A stretch of DNA of 64,000 nt from Amycolatopsis antarctica. Its GTDB lineage: Bacteria > Actinomycetota > Actinomycetes > Mycobacteriales > Pseudonocardiaceae. Location of the stretch: assembly GCF_002262875.1 (NCBI RefSeq), contig NZ_NKYE01000001.1, positions 1 through 64,000 on the forward strand, written 5' to 3'. The translations under genes and the position numbers were made by a program. Position 1 is the stretch's first letter. Each line of letters starts with the position of its first letter. Under the pieces are notes generated by a model. That model ran no database searches, was not told the DNA's origin, and saw only the letters and a list, made by a program, of their open reading frames with translations. Shown one piece after another: positions 51,512-59,706 of this stretch.

Positions 51512-52444
51512 TCAGCGCTTGAGGCGCATCAGTTCCAGGGCGACACTCTTGCCGACGCTGGTGTTGGCGGCGAGTTCCTTGTTCTGGTCGTTGATCGGAT
51601 CGCCGTAACCCATCAGGTCCTTGGCCCCCGGAACCGCCAGCGCGACGCTGGCCGCGGAGTTGACCACGTCGGTCCCGCGGACCGCCTGCACACCGTCGAG
51701 GGCCGCGTTCACGCCCCGCACGCCCGGGATCAGGCCGATGGCGTCCCCGCCGAGGGTGCGCCAGGCCTTCGGGTCGTCGTAGCTTCCGGTGTCCAGCATG
51801 TCGGCGCCGTGCAGGCCCAACGCGGCCGCGCCGGCCAGTAGCGCGACCGGTGCCGCGACCACGTTGACACCCGGGATCAGCGCGCCCACTCCGGCGACAG
51901 TGGCGATCATGCCTGCTATGTCGCCCGCACGAGCCGTGTCTGTCTTGCTGTTCGGCGCGGGTGGCGGGGCTTGCAGGCCCTGGGACTTCTCCGCGACCAG
52001 TGCCTTGATGCGCTGGGCGATCTCGGCGGCGAACTGCTGCTGCTGGGCGGCCCCCGCCGCGCCGTACATCGGGTTGCCCATCTGCAGGTAGGCGGGCAGG
52101 TTGACCTCGATGACCTGGACGATCGCGTTCTTGACGTCGATAAGGCTCTGCGCGTAACGGTCGGCCATGGCGGCCTGCTGTTCGGCGCCCTGGCGCTGGC
52201 CGTCCAGGGTGACGGTGCCCTGGTTGATCTGCTGGCCCATGGCCTGACCCGCCTGGTCGGCCCACGCCTGTTCCGCCGCCCCGCGCGCGTCGCTGAGCTC
52301 GGTGCCGGCGAGGTGGGCGGTTTCCCCGGCCTTGCGCCAGTCCTCGGCGAGGGTGCGGACGTTGTCCTCGTTGTCAGGGGGCCACGAGTTGTCGATGGCC
52401 TTGACGGCCGCCCAGAGTTCGTTGCTCGGTTCCGCGATGGCCAT
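51512..52444 (-). CDS. CpnT-N/PPE-like T7SS-type protein
   Basis: A 310-residue protein. The N-terminal helices (ELWAAVKAIDNSWPPDNEDN, VRTLAEDWRKAGETAH) match the CpnT/TNT N-terminal domain, a WXG100-related module used for T7SS targeting. The C-terminal half is hydrophobic and Gly/Ala-rich (MIATVAGVGALIPGVNVVAA), possibly membrane-inserting. It sits 3 bp after an EspC-like gene, within the glnX-glnH-pknG locus. No toxin catalytic domain is visible. Confidence 0.75.
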   Translation of the reverse strand: MAIAEPSNELWAAVKAIDNSWPPDNEDNVRTLAEDWRKAGETAHLAGTELSDARGAAEQAWADQAGQAMGQQINQGTVTLDGQRQGAEQQAAMADRYAQSLIDVKNAIVQVIEVNLPAYLQMGNPMYGAAGAAQQQQFAAEIAQRIKALVAEKSQGLQAPPPAPNSKTDTARAGDIAGMIATVAGVGALIPGVNVVAAPVALLAGAAALGLHGADMLDTGSYDDPKAWRTLGGDAIGLIPGVRGVNAALDGVQAVRGTDVVNSAASVALAVPGAKDLMGYGDPINDQNKELAANTSVGKSVALELMRLKR

Positions 52445-52447
52445 GAC

Positions 52448-52759
52448 TCACTCCCGCCGCAGGGATTCGGCACCCTTGGTGTCGGCCGCCTGGTAGTCCT
52501 GCACGCACAGCTCGCCCGCCTCGGCCAGCTTCCGGACCGCGCCCGCGATCCGGGTCGCCTCCTCGTTCAGCCGCTGCTCGCCGGGCGAGAACCCGGCCAG
52601 GAATCCCTGGCCCATCGGGCCCTGCCCGATGCCACCGGTGCCGTTCGCGACCGCGGAGGACCACTTCTGCCCGAAGTTGTCGCCCGCGCTGCCGACGCCG
52701 GTCATCGCCGTCGTGGTGGCGTCGATGTTCATGTGCACGCCGTTCTGTTCGCCCGCCAT
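52448..52759 (-). CDS. EspC/DUF2580-like small T7SS-associated protein
   Basis: A 103-residue helical protein, beginning MAGEQNGVHMNIDATTTAMT. It has a Trp-Ser turn (FGQKWSSAVANGTGG) near residue 33 and a second helix (LNEEATRIAGAVRKLAEAGE). Size and pattern fit EspC/WXG100-like proteins. It is adjacent to the CpnT-N-like gene, and the two are presumably co-expressed and may heterodimerise. Confidence 0.7.
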   Translation of the reverse strand: MAGEQNGVHMNIDATTTAMTGVGSAGDNFGQKWSSAVANGTGGIGQGPMGQGFLAGFSPGEQRLNEEATRIAGAVRKLAEAGELCVQDYQAADTKGAESLRRE

Positions 52760-52828
52760 CGTGTTTCTCCTTGCCTCGATGGACTTGCCCTCAACGGATT
52801 TCGTGGTGGCCGTGTGCTCGGACCGGGA

Positions 52829-53158
52829 TCAGTTGCCGGGCGTGACGCTCGGCAACTCCCGTAGCCGCATGGTCAGCGTGAACGCGCGCTCGTCGGCCGC
52901 CGCTCGCGCCGCCCGGTAGGTCTGCTCGATCGCGCGGGACAGTGCCTTCGAGTCGGGATCGCGATAGATCCGGGGGTCCAGCGTCAGCTCCAGCAGGTCT
53001 CCGCGCGCGTCCACCTTCGCCGAGATCCAGCCGTCTTCGGACTCGGCCACCTCGACGATCTCGGCCAGTTCGCGCTGCACCGCACGAATCTCCGCGGACA
53101 ACTGCTCGAACCGTGCGGGCTGGTAGCTCAGCTCGATGTGTCGGGTTTCCATCACCAT
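52829..53158 (-). CDS. YbaB/EbfC-family protein
   Basis: A 109-residue protein. The core (QLSAEIRAVQRELAEIVEVA, then DGWISAKVDARGDLLELTLD and PRIYRDP) is a YbaB/EbfC domain, a small dimeric DNA-binding or nucleoid-associated fold. In actinobacteria such genes recur next to ESX-type WXG100 genes. Its first codons (MVMETRH) and leader duplicate those of the lipoprotein gene upstream. Confidence 0.8.
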   Translation of the reverse strand: MVMETRHIELSYQPARFEQLSAEIRAVQRELAEIVEVAESEDGWISAKVDARGDLLELTLDPRIYRDPDSKALSRAIEQTYRAARAAADERAFTLTMRLRELPSVTPGN

Positions 53159-53262
53159 CCGCCTTCCCGAGGGTGAACCGGGTCGGATCAACCCTGCCGC
53201 GCGGGGTGCGTGCGGGCTCCCGCCCTGACCGCTTCCTGCCAGGGATCTTCGACCGGAAGGTG
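53139..53262. repeat. Duplicated leader, copy A (upstream of and entering the YbaB gene)
   Basis: A segment of about 124 bp with high identity to 53824-53947. Both copies run from TGTCGGGT to CGACCGGAAGGTG and include the identical block GAGGGTGAACCGGGTCGGAT. Copy A covers the 5' leader and first codons of the YbaB/EbfC gene. Confidence 0.85.
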
Positions 53263-53342
53263 CTGGGCACGGCCGTGTGCGGGCGGACGAGGCCGTTCGT
53301 TGGTGGCGACGCCGGGTCACCGTCGTGGTACCGGCCGGGCGG

Positions 53343-53843
53343 TCAGTCCGTGAAGCTCCCGGACAGCTTGGCGGTGTTGTTGCTTCCCGCCGACCCGCCG
53401 CCGCCGGTCCGGGTCACCAGCTTCCCGTTCACGGTTGCCGTCGCGGCCATGTCGCCGCCGGTGTGCTGAAGGGTCAGGGTCCACTCGTGGCGGCCCGCGC
53501 CGTACGGCACGACGACCGACTTGCGCCACGGCAGCGTCACCGCCGTCTCCTCGCTGACCTCCGCGTCGAGGGTGAAGGCGAGCGAGGTGAGGGTGGCCGT
53601 GCCGGTCACCTCGACCTCCAGCCGGTGTTCCTGCTGGGCCGGGGCGGAGGAAGCCGCGGGGGCCGCCTCCGCCGGTGGCGGCGTCGTCGTCGGAGACGTC
53701 TGGCCGCACGCGGTGAGCAGGCCGGCCCCGAGCACCGCGGCGACCACGGTCCGGGCGGGGGCGTGCGGAGGTCGCTCCACCCGCGGCGTTCGCCGGTTCC
53801 GTTGCCGGGGGCTCGGCTCGTCGTGTCGGGTCTGCATCACCAT
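53343..53843 (-). CDS. Lipoprotein of unknown function in the pknG locus
   Basis: A 166-residue lipoprotein. After a basic N-terminus a signal helix ends in a good lipobox (GAGLLTACGQ). The mature part is Pro/Ala-rich and then mostly beta (HRLEVEVTGTATLTSLAFTL, GRHEWTLTLQHTGGD), perhaps an Ig-like or carbohydrate-binding domain. It starts at ATG 53843 with the same MVM(E/Q)TRH codons as the YbaB gene. It follows glnH. No family is recognised. Confidence 0.78.
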   Translation of the reverse strand: MVMQTRHDEPSPRQRNRRTPRVERPPHAPARTVVAAVLGAGLLTACGQTSPTTTPPPAEAAPAASSAPAQQEHRLEVEVTGTATLTSLAFTLDAEVSEETAVTLPWRKSVVVPYGAGRHEWTLTLQHTGGDMAATATVNGKLVTRTGGGGSAGSNNTAKLSGSFTD

Positions 53844-53947
53844 GCGCCTTCGCCGAGGGTGAACCGGGTCGGATTCACCCTGCCGCCCGACAACGGGCGG
53901 GCGCCCACCGTGACCGCTTCCTGCCAGCGAGCTTCGACCGGAAGGTG
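53824..53947. repeat. Duplicated leader, copy B (upstream of and entering the lipoprotein gene)
   Basis: The partner of copy A (53139-53262), equal in length and in position relative to the start codon. Copy B covers the 5' leader and first codons of the lipoprotein gene. It ends 13 bp before the glnH stop region. Confidence 0.85.
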
Positions 53948-53959
53948 GGCGGAGGAGGC

Positions 53960-54913
53960 CTATTTGTAGCTGGGCGGAGGCGGAGAAGCGGGCCCGAGGC
54001 GCGCGGTGAGCCAGCGGTCGTAGCTCGCCTGCCACGGTCCGGTGTTGCGGACGGTCTCCAGCACCGAGTTCACGTACCGGACCATGTCCTCGTTCTGTTT
54101 CGGGATCCCGATGCCGTACGGCTCCTCGGTGAACTTACCGCCGACGATCTTCGTCGTCGGGTCCTGTTCGAGCATCCCGGCCAGGATGACGTCGTCGGTC
54201 GACACCGCCTCCACCTGGCCCTGCTGCAACATCACCAGGCAGTCCGACCAGTTCTCCACGGACACCGGTACCGGTTTCGCCGAGTTCTTGGTGATGTTCT
54301 TCAGCGAGGTCGACCCCTTCGCCGCACACACCGGCTTGCCGCCGAGGTCGGCAAGGCTGGCGGCGGGGGAGCCCTCGTTCACCAGCACCCGCTGCCCGGC
54401 GACGTAGTACACCGAGGAGAAGTTGATCGACTTCAGGCGGGTGCAGTTGACGGTGAACGTGCGCACCACCATGTCCACCTCGCCTGCCTTCAGCACCTGC
54501 TCGCGCTGCTGCGAGGAGATCGCGCGGAACTGGATGGCGTTGGCGTCGCCGAACAGCGCCTTCGCGACCTCGCGCGCCATGTCGATGTCGAAACCTTCGA
54601 GGTTGCCGTTCGTCGGGTTCCGGAATCCGAACAGGAAGGTGTTCTGGTCCACGCCGACGACGAGTTTCCCGCGCTTGCGAATCTTGTCCATTGTGGACCC
54701 TTCGGCGACGTCGCCGGAAGGTGCGAGACTGGCGGTCGCGTTGCAGTCGTCGCCGCCCGCCCCGCCGGTGTCCGCCTCGCCGCCGCCGACGTTCGCCGGT
54801 TTCGGCCGCTCCACCGCGCCCACCGGCGCCGGGTCCACCGGCGCTCCGGGAGAACCGCAACCGCCGGCCAGCAACACCGCCGCCAGCAGTAGTGCCACAC
54901 GCTTCGATCTCAT
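53960..54913 (-). CDS. glnH: Glutamine-binding lipoprotein GlnH (PknG sensing pathway)
   Basis: A 317-residue solute-binding lipoprotein. The signal peptide ends at an AGGC lipobox. The extracellular SBP_bac_3 fold is clear: GKLVVGVDQNTFLFGFRNP, EGFDIDMAREVAKALFGDA, QVLKAGEVDMVVRTFTVN and LGGKPVCAAKGSTS. In the mycobacterial pathway GlnH binds Asp/Glu/Gln and signals through GlnX to PknG. The ATG at 54913 (AGGGGCGGGG upstream) is preferred over the GTG at 54928 that overlaps the glnX stop. Confidence 0.93.
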   Translation of the reverse strand: MRSKRVALLLAAVLLAGGCGSPGAPVDPAPVGAVERPKPANVGGGEADTGGAGGDDCNATASLAPSGDVAEGSTMDKIRKRGKLVVGVDQNTFLFGFRNPTNGNLEGFDIDMAREVAKALFGDANAIQFRAISSQQREQVLKAGEVDMVVRTFTVNCTRLKSINFSSVYYVAGQRVLVNEGSPAASLADLGGKPVCAAKGSTSLKNITKNSAKPVPVSVENWSDCLVMLQQGQVEAVSTDDVILAGMLEQDPTTKIVGGKFTEEPYGIGIPKQNEDMVRYVNSVLETVRNTGPWQASYDRWLTARLGPASPPPPSYK

Positions 54914-54924
54914 GTCCCCGCCCC

Positions 54925-56328
54925 TCACCGGTACTCCCGCAACCGTTCCCGGATGCCCAGGGTCACGCCGAGCGCCGCCACCACCATCAGCACCGCGAAC
55001 CCGGGTGCCAGCAGGGTCAGCGCCCGCGAACTGCCGACGGTGTCGTCCAGGAAAGCCTGGCGGGTGACGCCGATGCCCTGCGCGAGATTTCCGTCCAGCC
55101 GGTAGAAAGCCGTCGCCGTGCCGTCCTGGCGGGCGCCGTCGATCGCCAGGCTGACCGCTCCCTGGTAGTCGCCGGAGTCGTCGAGTGCGCGGACCTCGGT
55201 GTGCGCGGCGAACCAGGCTCGCGCGTCGGCGGTGGCCGCGTCGGAGAACCGTGTCATCTCCGGCTGCGCCCCGTCGCGCGCCTCGCGTAGCAGTCCGCCG
55301 TTACCGTCCGGCCCGGCCAGCGTCTGTCCCAGCGCGACGAAGTCCTTTTCGTACCTGCCGCCGTCGCCGCGGGCGACCAGGGTGAGTGTTTCGTCCGCGC
55401 GGGCCTGCAGCGCGGCGATCCGGGCCCGCACCAGGACATCGGCGCGCTCGGTGCCCTCGGTCGCGCCGTTGCCGACGAGCACCGTCTGCACGGTGAGCGC
55501 GGTCCCGCTCCACAGGATCGCGACGCCGGTGGCGATGCTGGCGACCATGAGCCCCACGTTGATCACGCGATTGGTCTTGCGGCGCAAGTAGATCTGCGTG
55601 GCGATGAGGGCGGCGAGCAGGCCGAGTACGAGCAGCGTGGTGAAGAACGGGAAGGAGGTCGCGTCGTCCTGCTCCTGGCTGAGCCGTTCGGTGTCGATGC
55701 GGTACAGATCCTGTGCGGCGGGCAGGATCTGGGACCGCATCAGTTCGGACGCCTCGCGCAGATACGAGGCGCCGGCGGGGAAACCCTGGCGGTTGTTCGC
55801 CCTCGCCGTCTCGATCAGTCCTGTGTAGACGGGAATCTGCCTGCTCAGCGTGTCGACGCGCTCGGAGGACTCGGCGCCCTCCGAGTCGGAGGCCGCCTTC
55901 GCCAGCGCCGCGCCCGCCTGCGCGATGTCCACTTCGTAGCGGTCGCGCAGTTCGGCAGGCTCGGAGCCGGTGGAGAGGAACGCGCTCGCGGACGTCGCGT
56001 CGGCGTCGGACAGCGAGCGATACACCTGCTGCGCGGCGGCGGCGAGCGGTTCCCGGTGGTCGACCAGGCCGTCGATGGTGTCCTGCTTGCCCTGGACGGC
56101 GAACGTGCCGACGAGGGCGGTGAGCAGGGCGAGCACCACCAGGCCGAGCGCGATGACGGACAGCCTGCCGGGAGTGTTGCCCGCGGACCGGACGAGGCGG
56201 CGGACGGCGTTGCGCGGCAGGGCGAGCAGCCAGCCGAGCCCGGACCTGCCCTGGTCCCGCTCCGCGTCCGGACCGGGCGGCGCCGGCTGGGACACGGGGC
56301 CCGCCTGCCGCGTCGCGGTGCTCGTCAT
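54925..56328 (-). CDS. glnX: Transmembrane sensor GlnX
   Basis: A 467-residue membrane protein starting at ATG 56328 with GAGGAACTGAGG upstream. It has four transmembrane helices: one near the N-terminus (LSVIALGLVVLALLTALVGT), a central pair and one near the C-terminus. They enclose two large extracytoplasmic helical domains (around 80-220 and 290-430). This is the GlnX layout; it transmits amino-acid occupancy of GlnH to cytosolic PknG. The gene overlaps or abuts glnH. Confidence 0.9.
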   Translation of the reverse strand: MTSTATRQAGPVSQPAPPGPDAERDQGRSGLGWLLALPRNAVRRLVRSAGNTPGRLSVIALGLVVLALLTALVGTFAVQGKQDTIDGLVDHREPLAAAAQQVYRSLSDADATSASAFLSTGSEPAELRDRYEVDIAQAGAALAKAASDSEGAESSERVDTLSRQIPVYTGLIETARANNRQGFPAGASYLREASELMRSQILPAAQDLYRIDTERLSQEQDDATSFPFFTTLLVLGLLAALIATQIYLRRKTNRVINVGLMVASIATGVAILWSGTALTVQTVLVGNGATEGTERADVLVRARIAALQARADETLTLVARGDGGRYEKDFVALGQTLAGPDGNGGLLREARDGAQPEMTRFSDAATADARAWFAAHTEVRALDDSGDYQGAVSLAIDGARQDGTATAFYRLDGNLAQGIGVTRQAFLDDTVGSSRALTLLAPGFAVLMVVAALGVTLGIRERLREYR

Positions 56329-56396
56329 CCTCAGTTCCTCCGCCCCCGTGGTGACTTCGCCGATGAACGTATCCGAGTGGGTGCCGGGGTGAGCAG

Positions 56397-57050
56397 TTAC
56401 CTGCGCATTGTGTCCCGATCGTGGACTCCGGCGGGCCGGGAATCCCCGGATTCGCTGCTCAGTGAGTCCAGATGGGTGCGCACGACCTGGCGGGCGAGGT
56501 CCGGTGGCGTACGTGCGGGGTGGACGACGGCGTTGGTGACCAGCCCGTCGATCAGTGCGGTGAGCCGGACTGTCTCCACGGCGATGTCGATGCCGGGGCG
56601 CAGCTTTCCGCGTTCGGCGGAGCCGGTGAGGATCCGGGCGACGAGAGTGCGCGTGTCCTTGGCGAACCGGTCGGCGTGCCTGCGTAGTTCGGGTCGTTTG
56701 CGCGCGGCGGTCGTGAGTTCCAGCCACACCAGCGATTCCGCGCGCCGCTGTTCGTCGAGGGGGAGGAGTTCACCGAGCATGTCCTCGACGACGGCGCGCG
56801 GATCGGCGTCGGTGAGCCTGGCCAGGTGCGCCCGCAACCGAGCGCCGACCCGTGCGTTGTAGGTCTCCATCGCGAACGCCAGCAGTTCCTCGTAGTCGGC
56901 GAAGTAGTGCCGGACCGAGCCGATGGCGAGCCCGGCCTCGCGGGCGATCACCCGCAATGTGGCGTGTTCGATGCCGCTGCGCGCGATCACGCGGCAGACG
57001 GCGTCCGCGATGGCCAGGCGCCGGGCGGCGGGGTCGACGATCTTCGGCAC
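56397..57050 (-). CDS. TetR-family transcriptional regulator
   Basis: A 217-residue regulator. GTG 57050 is chosen to give the common start MPKIVDPAARRLAIADAVCR. The helix-turn-helix continues as ATLRVIAREAGLAIGSVRHY. The C-terminal domain is of the TetR_C_6/BetI type. It is divergent from a small membrane-protein gene, and a large dyad spans the promoter between them and overlaps this start codon. It probably represses both genes. Confidence 0.9.
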   Translation of the reverse strand: MPKIVDPAARRLAIADAVCRVIARSGIEHATLRVIAREAGLAIGSVRHYFADYEELLAFAMETYNARVGARLRAHLARLTDADPRAVVEDMLGELLPLDEQRRAESLVWLELTTAARKRPELRRHADRFAKDTRTLVARILTGSAERGKLRPGIDIAVETVRLTALIDGLVTNAVVHPARTPPDLARQVVRTHLDSLSSESGDSRPAGVHDRDTMRR

Positions 57051-57099
57051 GTTGACTGTTATAGCACGCACTTGCTATTTTATTTAGCGTCAACGTGCC
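57046..57099. promoter_or_regulatory. Operator dyad and promoter between divergent genes
   Basis: GGCACGTTGAC (57046-57056) and GTCAACGTGCC (57089-57099) are perfect 11-bp arms, with a nested TAGCA/TGCTA pair inside. A good promoter reads rightwards: TTGACT (57052-57057) and TATTTT (57076-57081), with 18-bp spacing, so a bound TetR would block it. Confidence 0.7.
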
Positions 57100-57119
57100 A
57101 AATAAAGCTCGGGAAAACG

Positions 57120-57607
57120 ATGCGCCAATGGTTGCCGACCGCGCTGATCGTGGCGGCCGTCGTCGTCCTGTGGTCCGCAGGCTGCGCGGGGAGCCGCTCG
57201 TCGCGCGGGAACTCTGGGGAGCACCGCTGGTCCTCGGCGCGATCGGGGTGTACGGGGTCTGCACGCTGCCGGTCGTCACACCCGCCGACCTCGGCTGGCT
57301 GGCGGGTGATTCCGGGCTCGGGCTCACGCTCGGGATGGTTCGCGGCCGGACCGTGCGGGTGTTCGCCCGCGACGGCGTGCTCTGGCAGCGGTACCGTTGG
57401 TCCACCCTCGGCGTCTGGGTCGGCAGCACGCTGCTCGGGGCGGGCTTCGGGTTTCTCGCCGTCGCCGGCGGCATGCACGAGGACGCGCGGCCGATGACCC
57501 TGTCGATCGGGGTCGGCCTGCTGGGCGAGGCCCTGTCCATCGGCAGGCGCGCGCTCGCCTCGGGGGTCCCGTTCGCGCCGGCGGGCGCCGGCCTATTCGC
57601 GCGGTGA
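57120..57607 (+). pseudogene. Small membrane protein, apparently frameshifted near 57175
   Basis: From ATG 57120 the first frame gives MRQWLPTALIVAAVVVLW, a normal N-terminal helix. The signal then continues in another frame as RRLRGEPLVARELWGAPLVL, FARDGVLWQRYRWST and LLGAGFGFLAVAGGM to 57607. Related actinobacterial small membrane proteins have both parts in one frame, so a single-base indel around 57170-57180 is likely. It could be a sequencing error. It sits under the TetR operator and overlaps the GAF gene convergently by 15 bp. Confidence 0.6.
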
Positions 57608-58870
57608 CCGGATGGCGGGTGCCGTCGAGTGCGGCAGTACCTCGGCCGGGTCGGCGGGGTACAGCAGGCGGACGTCGATGTTCTCGGCGAACCGGTACGG
57701 CCTCGGTTCGAGCAGCCCGCCGAAGTGCCTGCGCAGCCGGGACATCTCGGCGCGGACGGTCACCGTGCGGGCCGGATCGCCGAACAGGTCGAGCGCCAGT
57801 TCCGCGGCCGACCGCCCGCCGCGATCGCGCGCCAGCACGTACAGCATCTCCGCGTGCCGGGGCGTCAGCGTCCGGGTCCAGGTACCGCCCGCGCCGGTGA
57901 CGGTGAACGAGCAGTTCCTCGGCGAACGCAGATCGAGCACCACCCGGGTGGGCGCCCCGTCCGGATCGGCGCCCTCTGCCTGCCGGATCAGCCAGCCGCC
58001 CGGCACCGGTTCCAGCACGCAACCGCCGTAACCGGGCAGCCAGGCCGGGCCGGGACCGCAGTCGGCGGGCAGCGCGATCCGGTCGGCGGGCGCGAGCCCG
58101 GTCGCCGCGGCGACCCAGCCGTGCGGGTCGGTGATCACCGCGCTTCCGGTGACCCTGGCCAGCGCCGGGACGGCGATCGCCCGCAGGCGTTCCAGGTCGA
58201 TCAGGTGCGCCTGCCGTAGTTGTGCCTCCGCCAGCCGGGTGACGGCGTCGACCAGCGCCAGGGTGCTGGCGTGCACGGTCGCCGCCGGCCCGGACAGGTC
58301 CACGACGCCGAGCAGCCGTCCGTCGCGCGGATCGTGCACCGGCGCGGCGGCACAGGTCCAGCCGTGGTGCGAGCGGACGTAGTGCTCGGCGGAGTAGACC
58401 TGCACCGGACGGCGGGCGACCAGTGCCGTACCGATCGCGTTGGTGCCGACGGCGTCCTCGTGCCAGGAGACGCCCTCGGTGAAACCGAGGCCGTCGGCGC
58501 GCCTGCGGACCGCGGTGCTGCCGTCGCGCCAGAGCACCCGTCCGTCCGCGTCGACCAGCACGACGATGTGCGCGGCCTCCTCGGCGACGCTGGTGAGGTT
58601 GACGCGCAGGATGCCCCAGGCCTCGGTCAGCCCGCTGCGCCTGCGCCGCTGTTCCAGTTCGGCCGGGCCGAGGGGATCCACCTGGCCGCCGCGATCCGGG
58701 TCGAGGCCGAGCCTGCGCATGCGCTGCCAGGACGCGCCGATCACCGGCCGGGGCGCGGCCGGCATCGCGGAGCCGGACAGCGCCGCCTCGTGCACCCTGG
58801 CCAGGACACGCGCGTACCGCCGGGGGTCGGCCCCGACGGGCAACGCTGCCTCGAGGTGTTCCTGGCTCAA
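57593..58870 (-). CDS. GAF-domain transcriptional regulator (AcoR-like N-terminus)
   Basis: A 425-residue protein. Residues 1-60 carry the ASWQRMRRLGLDP motif typical of AcoR-like regulators. A GAF sensory domain follows (HIVVLVDADGRVLWRDGSTA, GVSWHEDAVGTNAIGTALVA, GLLGVVDLSGP-like core). The C-terminus (TPRHAEMLYVLARDRGGRSA, VRAEMSRLRRHFGG) is a winged-helix output domain. There is no sigma-54 AAA module, as usual in actinobacterial versions. Relatives often control nearby aldehyde/alcohol dehydrogenases; none is adjacent here. Confidence 0.85.
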   Translation of the reverse strand: MSQEHLEAALPVGADPRRYARVLARVHEAALSGSAMPAAPRPVIGASWQRMRRLGLDPDRGGQVDPLGPAELEQRRRRSGLTEAWGILRVNLTSVAEEAAHIVVLVDADGRVLWRDGSTAVRRRADGLGFTEGVSWHEDAVGTNAIGTALVARRPVQVYSAEHYVRSHHGWTCAAAPVHDPRDGRLLGVVDLSGPAATVHASTLALVDAVTRLAEAQLRQAHLIDLERLRAIAVPALARVTGSAVITDPHGWVAAATGLAPADRIALPADCGPGPAWLPGYGGCVLEPVPGGWLIRQAEGADPDGAPTRVVLDLRSPRNCSFTVTGAGGTWTRTLTPRHAEMLYVLARDRGGRSAAELALDLFGDPARTVTVRAEMSRLRRHFGGLLEPRPYRFAENIDVRLLYPADPAEVLPHSTAPAIRSPRE

Positions 58871-58981
58871 TACGGTCCCTGAAATGCCGTCCCTGGCTCG
58901 CCTGACTGCGTCCGTCCCGCCAGTGTGGACCTCGTGGACGCGCGGCGAAAGTGAACGGGCGATCGCACCCGGAGACGACGA

Positions 58982-59024
58982 ACGCCGGGGTGGCGACCGC
59001 GCAGTGCGGATGCCACCCCGGCGT
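58982..59024 (-). terminator. Hairpin terminator downstream of the amidase gene
   Basis: ACGCCGGGGTGGC (58982-58994) pairs perfectly with 59012-59024 around a 17-base loop, about 45 bp past the amidase stop at 59068. Confidence 0.75.
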
Positions 59025-59067
59025 CGGGCCGGGATCAGGGGCGGATCAGCCTCGGATCAGTCTGGGA

Positions 59068-59706
59068 TCAGGCCGCGTACTGGGCGACGAGCTGCATGTA
59101 GTGGTCCCAGTTCCAGTGCGGTCCCGGGTCGGTGTGCGTGGCGCCGGGAACCTCGTTGTGGCCGACGATGTGCTGACGGTCCAGCGGGATGCCGTGCGTC
59201 TTGACGGCGTTCGCGGTGACCTTGGCCGAGGCCTGGTACATGGCTTCGGTGAACCACTTCGGGTCGTCGACGAAGCCCTCGTGCTCGATGCCGATCGAGG
59301 TCTCGTTGTAGCTCCAGTTGCCCGCGTGCCAGGCGATGTCCTTCTCCGGCACCGACTGGGCGACCTTGCCGTCGCTCGAACGGACCGTGTAGTGCGCCGA
59401 GACCTGGGCCTCCGGGTTGGCGAACCAGCTCAGCGAGCCCGCCCAGCTCCCCTGGGTCACGTGGATGACGACCTTGTTGATCGGGGTGGAGCCGGGGCGG
59501 CTGGCCGCCGAGTAGTTCTCCGGGCTCGCCGGGTGCTGTTCGGCACCGGGGAAGTCGGCGATCCAGGCGCTCTCCTTGCCGACCGCGTTGGGCGGGTTCT
59601 CGATGCCCGCGCCGGAACTGTCGGCCGCGGCCACACCGGGGCCGGTCAGCATGATTCCGACCGACATCGCTCCGGCCGCGAGAACGGCCCCCAGACTCTT
59701 TCGCAT
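59068..59706 (-). CDS. Secreted N-acetylmuramoyl-L-alanine amidase (Amidase_2)
   Basis: A 212-residue secreted protein from ATG 59706 with GGAG upstream. The signal peptide MRKSLGAVLAAGAMSVGIML is cleaved near AAA-DSS. The amidase_2/PGRP zinc motifs are present: KVVIHVTQGSWAGSLSWF (first His), SVPEKDIAWHAGNW, IGIEHEGF, and QHIVGHNEVPGATHTDPGPH (last ligands). It cleaves the bond between muramic acid and the stem peptide. It is a single gene with a terminator behind it. Confidence 0.92.
   Translation of the reverse strand: MRKSLGAVLAAGAMSVGIMLTGPGVAAADSSGAGIENPPNAVGKESAWIADFPGAEQHPASPENYSAASRPGSTPINKVVIHVTQGSWAGSLSWFANPEAQVSAHYTVRSSDGKVAQSVPEKDIAWHAGNWSYNETSIGIEHEGFVDDPKWFTEAMYQASAKVTANAVKTHGIPLDRQHIVGHNEVPGATHTDPGPHWNWDHYMQLVAQYAA

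Noticed and set aside
50091..51608. Plus-strand open frame opposite pknG
   Set aside because: Antisense to a well-defined kinase with its own ribosome binding site; low-complexity product.
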